Assembly (NCBI GenBank): GCA_016710095.1
Contig: JADJLL010000003.1
Location: 1 to 64,000, forward strand
Origin: Candidatus Eiseniibacteriota bacterium
Lineage (GTDB): Bacteria > Eisenbacteria > RBG-16-71-46
DNA: 64,000 bases
Direction of reading: 5' to 3'
Below the pieces are notes generated by a model. It had not been told where the DNA came from. It made no database searches and was given only the letters and a program-made list of their open reading frames with translations. The position numbers were made by a program, and so were the translations under genes. This document shows, piece after piece, positions 60,395 through 64,000 of this stretch (its first letter is position 1; each line of letters opens with the position of its first letter).

Positions 60395-61540
60395 ATGACG
60401 CTCGACGACATGCTCACCGCCATCCGCGAGAACAAGGGTTCCGACCTCTACCTGACCGCGGACGTGCACGCGCTCGTGCGCGTGGACGGCTCCACGATCC
60501 CGGTGTCCGACCGGCCGTTCGCGGCCGCCGAAGTCGATTCGCTCGTGCGCGCCGCGCTGTCGCCCATCGAGCAGGAGGAGTTCGACCGCACGCACGAGCT
60601 GAACACCGCGCGTGCGATTCCCGGCGTCGGGCGCTTCCGGCTGAACGTGTTCCGCCAGCGCGGACAGACCGGGCTCGTCGCGCGGCTCATCCCGATCCGC
60701 TTCCCCACCGCGGTCGAACTGGGCCTTCCGCCGGCGCTCACCGAACTGATCATGCAGAAGCGCGGGCTCGTGCTCGTGACCGGCGCGACCGGCTCGGGCA
60801 AGTCCACGACGCTCGCCGCGCTGATCGACCACCGCAACCGGAACACGCGCGGACACATCCTCACGCTCGAGGACCCGATCGAGTTCGTGCACGACCATCA
60901 CGGCTGCGTCGTCACCCAGCGCGAGATCGGCGTGGACACGTCGTCGTTCGCCGCGGGGCTCAAGAGCGCGCTGCGCCAGGCGCCCGACGTGATCCTGATC
61001 GGCGAGATGCGCGACCTCGAGACCGTCGAGGCGGCGATCCACTTCTCGGAGACCGGCCATCTCGTGCTCGCCACGCTGCACGCGAACAACGCGAACCAGT
61101 CGGTCGAGCGGCTCATGAACTTCTTCGGGGCCGAGCTGCACGAGCAGGTGTACGCGCAGCTCGCGCTCAACCTGCGCGGCATCGTGTCGCAGCGGCTCGT
61201 GCCGCAGGCGTCCGGCGAAGGACGCGTCGCGGCGATCGAAGTCATGCTCAACACGCCGCGCGTCGCCGACCTGATCGCGAAGGGCGAGATCGCGTCCATC
61301 AAGAGCGCGATCGAGGGCAACGCGCTCGACGGCTCGCAGTCGTTCGACATGGCGCTCTACGAGCTCTACCGCTCGGGGCTGATCACGCTCGACGAAGCGC
61401 TGCGCCAGGCCGACAGCGCGAACAACCTGCGCCTGCGGATCAAGATGGCGGGCGAGACCCCGAACGCGAACGCCGCCCCCGGCGAAGCGAAGGCGGCGTT
61501 CTCGATCAAGCGCGACGACCCGGACGCGTTCGCGGCCTAA
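60395..61540 (+). CDS. PilT/PilU-family pilus retraction ATPase
   Basis: 381 residues, a second PilT family member: K-G-S-D-L-Y-L-T-A-D at the start, Walker A T-G-A-T-G-S-G-K-S-T-T-L, L-E-D-P-I-E-F-V-H, V-I-L-I-G-E-M-R-D-L-E-T, and H-L-V-L-A-T-L-H-A-N. The tail is distinct from PilT. It matches PilU-like accessory retraction motors, but specific assignment would need a tree. The stop overlaps the convergent pepT stop by four bases. Confidence 0.88.
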   Translation: MTLDDMLTAIRENKGSDLYLTADVHALVRVDGSTIPVSDRPFAAAEVDSLVRAALSPIEQEEFDRTHELNTARAIPGVGRFRLNVFRQRGQTGLVARLIPIRFPTAVELGLPPALTELIMQKRGLVLVTGATGSGKSTTLAALIDHRNRNTRGHILTLEDPIEFVHDHHGCVVTQREIGVDTSSFAAGLKSALRQAPDVILIGEMRDLETVEAAIHFSETGHLVLATLHANNANQSVERLMNFFGAELHEQVYAQLALNLRGIVSQRLVPQASGEGRVAAIEVMLNTPRVADLIAKGEIASIKSAIEGNALDGSQSFDMALYELYRSGLITLDEALRQADSANNLRLRIKMAGETPNANAAPGEAKAAFSIKRDDPDAFAA

Positions 61541-62787
61541 GCCCGCTCCTCCCAGACCTGCGCGAGCTGCAGCACGACGTCGGCGGACTTCTCCATGTCG
61601 TGCGCGCTGACCCACTCGAGCCGCGAGTGGAACTCGTGCATGCCGCAGAAGAGGTTCGGCGTCGGCAGGCCCATCTCGGACAGGATCGAGCCGTCCGTGC
61701 CGCCGCGGATGCGGCTTTCCTCGATCGTCACGTTCGCGCGGCGCATGGCCTCGCGCACGTTCTCGACGACCTGCGGCACCTTCGCGAGCACGTCGCGCAT
61801 GTTGCGGTAGGAGTTCTTCACCTCGAACGTCACGCTCGAGCCCGGCCAGTCGGCGCACGTCTCCCTGGCGAGCTTCTCGAGCATCGCTTCCTTCACCGCG
61901 AGGCCCGGCGTCTCGAAGTCGCGGATGATGAACTTGACCGTCGTGCGGTCCACCGACGCTTCCATGCCCATCGGGTGCACGAAGCCTTCGCGCTCACCCG
62001 TCGTCTCGGGCGCGAGGCCCGTCTTCGGCAGGCGGTTCACGAAGTCGGACGCGATCTTGATCGAGTTCACCATCACGCCGGTCGCGAGACCGGGGTGCGT
62101 GTTGAAGCCCTGGAACGTCACGGTCATCGCGTCCGCCGAGAACGTCTCGGCGTCCATGCGGCCGCGGCCTTCGCCGTCGAGCGTGTAGGCGCAGTACGCG
62201 CCGAAACGCTTCACGTCGAACTGCCGCACGCCGCGCCCGATCTCTTCGTCGGGAGTGAACGCCACGCGAATGGCGCCGTGCGGAATCTCCGGGTGCGCGA
62301 GCAGGTGCTCGAGCACGCCCATGATCACCGCGACGCCGGACTTGTCGTCGGCGCCGAGCAGCGTCGTGCCCGACGCGGTCACGATGTCGTCGCCCTTGCG
62401 CGCGGCGAGCGCCGGCAGTTTCGCGGGCTCGAGCACGGCGGTCGGGTCGTCCGGGAACACGATGTTCCCTCCGGCCCAGGCGCGATGCACGATCGGCTTC
62501 ACGTTCAGTCCGCTCATCTCGGGCGACGTGTCCACGTGGGCGAGGAAGCCGATCACCGGCACGTTCGCCTTCTTCGTGTTCGCGGGCAGCGTCGCCATGA
62601 CGATGCCCTTGTCGTCGAGGAACGCGTCGGACAGACCGAGCGCCTTGAGCTCGTCGACGAGCACGTTCAGCAGCACGAGCTGCTTCGCGGTGCTCGGAAT
62701 GGTCGTCGAGGCGGGATCGGCCTGGGTGTCGTACTTCACGTAGCGCAGGAAGCGCTCGAGGATGGCTTCGCGGAGAGTGGCGCTCAT
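61537..62787 (-). CDS. pepT: Tripeptide aminopeptidase PepT (M20 family)
   Basis: 416 residues. Zinc ligands: F-L-A-H-V-D-T-S-P (His/Asp), L-L-G-A-D-D-K-S-G (bridging Asp), F-T-P-D-E-E-I-G (Glu pair), A-Y-T-L-D-G-E-G-R-G and the final M-H-E-F-H-S. It removes the N-terminal residue of tripeptides in the cytoplasm. It faces the peptide transporter gene (divergent, 178 bases apart), which fits a shared role in peptide use. Confidence 0.93.
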   Translation of the reverse strand: MSATLREAILERFLRYVKYDTQADPASTTIPSTAKQLVLLNVLVDELKALGLSDAFLDDKGIVMATLPANTKKANVPVIGFLAHVDTSPEMSGLNVKPIVHRAWAGGNIVFPDDPTAVLEPAKLPALAARKGDDIVTASGTTLLGADDKSGVAVIMGVLEHLLAHPEIPHGAIRVAFTPDEEIGRGVRQFDVKRFGAYCAYTLDGEGRGRMDAETFSADAMTVTFQGFNTHPGLATGVMVNSIKIASDFVNRLPKTGLAPETTGEREGFVHPMGMEASVDRTTVKFIIRDFETPGLAVKEAMLEKLARETCADWPGSSVTFEVKNSYRNMRDVLAKVPQVVENVREAMRRANVTIEESRIRGGTDGSILSEMGLPTPNLFCGMHEFHSRLEWVSAHDMEKSADVVLQLAQVWEERA

Positions 62788-62965
62788 GGGGATCGTCCGG
62801 GTCGGAGTGCACGTCGGGAACGGCGGCGACCGTAGGCCGACCGGCGGGCCGCGGCAAGCCGCCGCCGGGCCGCGTCCGTCGGTTTCGTCGTGGCGGCGGC
62901 GGGTGCCGCGCGACTATGCTCCGCCGTCATTCTGACCCTCACCGACCCATCCGGAGGAATCACCC

Positions 62966-64000
62966 ATGGCGACCGCCGCCGGCGCCGCGCAGGACGAAGG
63001 CACGCTCTTCGGCCATCCGCGCGGGCTGTACGTCCTGTTCTTCACCGAGATGTGGGAGCGCTTCTCGTACTACGGCATGCGCTCGCTGCTCGTGCTGTAC
63101 ATGGTGAAGTACCTCTTCATCCAGCCCGACGTCGGCCAGCAGGTGCTGGGCTACACCGCGCTGAAGGGCATGCTCGAGAGCTTCCTCGGACCGCTCGACG
63201 CGCAGCCGCTGTCGTCGAACATCTACGGTCTCTACACGGGGCTCGTGTACTTCACGCCGTTCTTCGGCGGGCTGCTCGCGGACAAGGTGCTCGGCCAGCG
63301 CAAGGCCGTGGTCGTCGGCGCGATCCTCATGGCGATCGGCCACTTCCTCATGGCGATCCAGAGCCTGTTCTTCCCCGCGCTGCTGTTCCTGATCGCGGGC
63401 AACGGCTGCTTCAAGCCGAACATCTCCACGCAGGTCGGCCTGCTCTACAAGCAGGGTGACCAGCGCCGCGACAGCGCCTTCTCGATCTTCTACATCGGCA
63501 TCAACCTGGGCGCGTTCCTGGCGCCGCTCGTGTGCGGCACGCTCGGCCAGAGCGAGAAGTACGGCTACCACTGGGGCTTCGGCGCCGCCGGTGTGGGCAT
63601 GCTGCTCGGCCTCGCGATCTACCTGTGGGGCGGCAAGTACCTCGCGCCCGACGTGCTCGCGCAGCGCACCGCCGCGCAGGCCGCCGCGCCCACGAAGACG
63701 CAGGCCAAGGAGCCGCTCACGAAGGAAGAGTGGCTGCGCGTCGGCGCGATCTGCGTCGCGTGCTTCATCGTCGGCGCGTTCTGGGCCGTGTACGAGCAGC
63801 AGGGCAACACCATGCAGCTCTGGGCCGACCAGAACACGAACTGGACCGTGATGGGCTGGACCATGCCGACCACGTGGTTCCAGGCGTTCAACCCGTTCAT
63901 GATCTTCCTGTTCACGCCGCTGCTCACCGGTCTCTGGGCGCAGCAGGCGCGCACGAACAGCGAACCGACGAGCCTCACGAAGATGGCGTACGGCCTCGTG
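62966..64000 (+). CDS. POT-family (PTR2) proton-dependent peptide transporter, C-terminus cut by window edge
   Basis: 345 residues seen, incomplete. Family signature F-T-E-M-W-E-R-F-S-Y-Y-G-M-R-S-L-L at the start (E-x-x-E-R motif), F-T-P-F-F-G-G-L-L-A-D, G-N-G-C-F-K-P-N-I-S-T-Q, F-S-I-F-Y-I-G-I-N-L-G, and a cytoplasmic loop before helix 7 (F-W-A-V-Y-E-Q-Q-G-N-T). It brings di- and tripeptides into the cell, matching the adjacent pepT. GGAGGA precedes the ATG. Confidence 0.93.
   Translation, partial: MATAAGAAQDEGTLFGHPRGLYVLFFTEMWERFSYYGMRSLLVLYMVKYLFIQPDVGQQVLGYTALKGMLESFLGPLDAQPLSSNIYGLYTGLVYFTPFFGGLLADKVLGQRKAVVVGAILMAIGHFLMAIQSLFFPALLFLIAGNGCFKPNISTQVGLLYKQGDQRRDSAFSIFYIGINLGAFLAPLVCGTLGQSEKYGYHWGFGAAGVGMLLGLAIYLWGGKYLAPDVLAQRTAAQAAAPTKTQAKEPLTKEEWLRVGAICVACFIVGAFWAVYEQQGNTMQLWADQNTNWTVMGWTMPTTWFQAFNPFMIFLFTPLLTGLWAQQARTNSEPTSLTKMAYGLV

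Noticed and set aside
1..64000. tRNA genes, CRISPR arrays, prophage or defence systems
   Set aside because: No T-loop-like GTTCGAATC clusters, regularly spaced repeats or phage/defence signature proteins were seen by eye. A tRNAscan or CRISPR search would be the decisive check.

Overview
The window is very GC-rich (around 70% by eye) and its genes are closely packed. Many neighbours overlap by 1-4 bases (ATGA, GTGA, CTGA, TGATG). Three large secreted proteins end in a FlgD-Ig-like or type IX-secretion-like C-terminal domain (pattern A-G-V-Y-F-Y-R-L ... K-M-V-V). There is also a TonB-dependent receptor with an N-terminal carboxypeptidase-regulatory domain, and PilT/PilU-type ATPases. Together these suggest a diderm bacterium of the FCB group or a neighbour, most like Candidatus Eisenbacteria. 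That placement is an inference from domain style, not a phylogeny. No rRNA, tRNA, CRISPR or phage genes were seen.

Layout. 1-2.1 kb: a kinase-like protein (cut by the window edge) and its PP2C phosphatase with PEGA-like repeats. 2.3-9.8 kb: envelope proteins, the mutY/SirB1-family divergent pair, a macro-domain protein. 10-13.3 kb: moaA, a MarR regulator, and murB coupled to a DinB-like gene. 13.3-15.5 kb: a GT39-like membrane glycosyltransferase, then a short SelW/Rdx-family selenoprotein gene with an in-frame UGA (CGQU motif) and a good bacterial SECIS hairpin. 15.5-24.3 kb: a long minus-strand run with two large secreted proteins, two small coupled genes, an S9B peptidase, a DUF1569 protein and a flavin reductase-like protein. 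24.5-27.6 kb: 3-hydroxyacyl-CoA dehydrogenase coupled to acetate kinase, then a diheme cytochrome c. 27.65-28.87 kb: a complete insertion sequence with 23-bp perfect inverted repeats, ending one base from the stop codon of a secreted subtilase (28.9-32.2 kb). 32.5-38.9 kb: an atypical SDR with a zinc ribbon, a flotillin-like SPFH protein, a beta-barrel protein and a small secreted protein. 38.9-43.5 kb: TonB-dependent receptor and its likely secreted partner. 43.9-45.9 kb: aguB-aguA (agmatine to putrescine). 47.4-51.7 kb: SixA, two tandem thymidylate-kinase-like proteins and a CHAD protein, all translationally coupled, facing an exopolyphosphatase. 51.9-55.9 kb: PPi-type phosphofructokinase, an unassigned P-loop protein, a reaction-centre-type diheme cytochrome, a 2'-5' RNA ligase-like protein. 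56-64 kb: ferredoxin-NADP reductase-like protein, YaiI family, a degenerate PilB-like protein with PilT and PilU, PepT, and a POT-family peptide transporter cut by the window edge.

About ten otherwise well-conserved genes are interrupted by single-base frame changes, mostly in runs of C or G. They look like uncorrected indels in the sequence rather than real decay, so I give each such gene its full extent and note where the frame breaks.

The most interesting items are the SelW-like selenoprotein with its SECIS, the SixA/Tmk-Tmk/CHAD/Ppx polyphosphate-flavoured cluster (the second Tmk has lost its P-loop lysine), the pilus ATPase operon led by a Walker-A-less paralogue, and two genes that appear to start at CTG inside CTGA stop/start overlaps.
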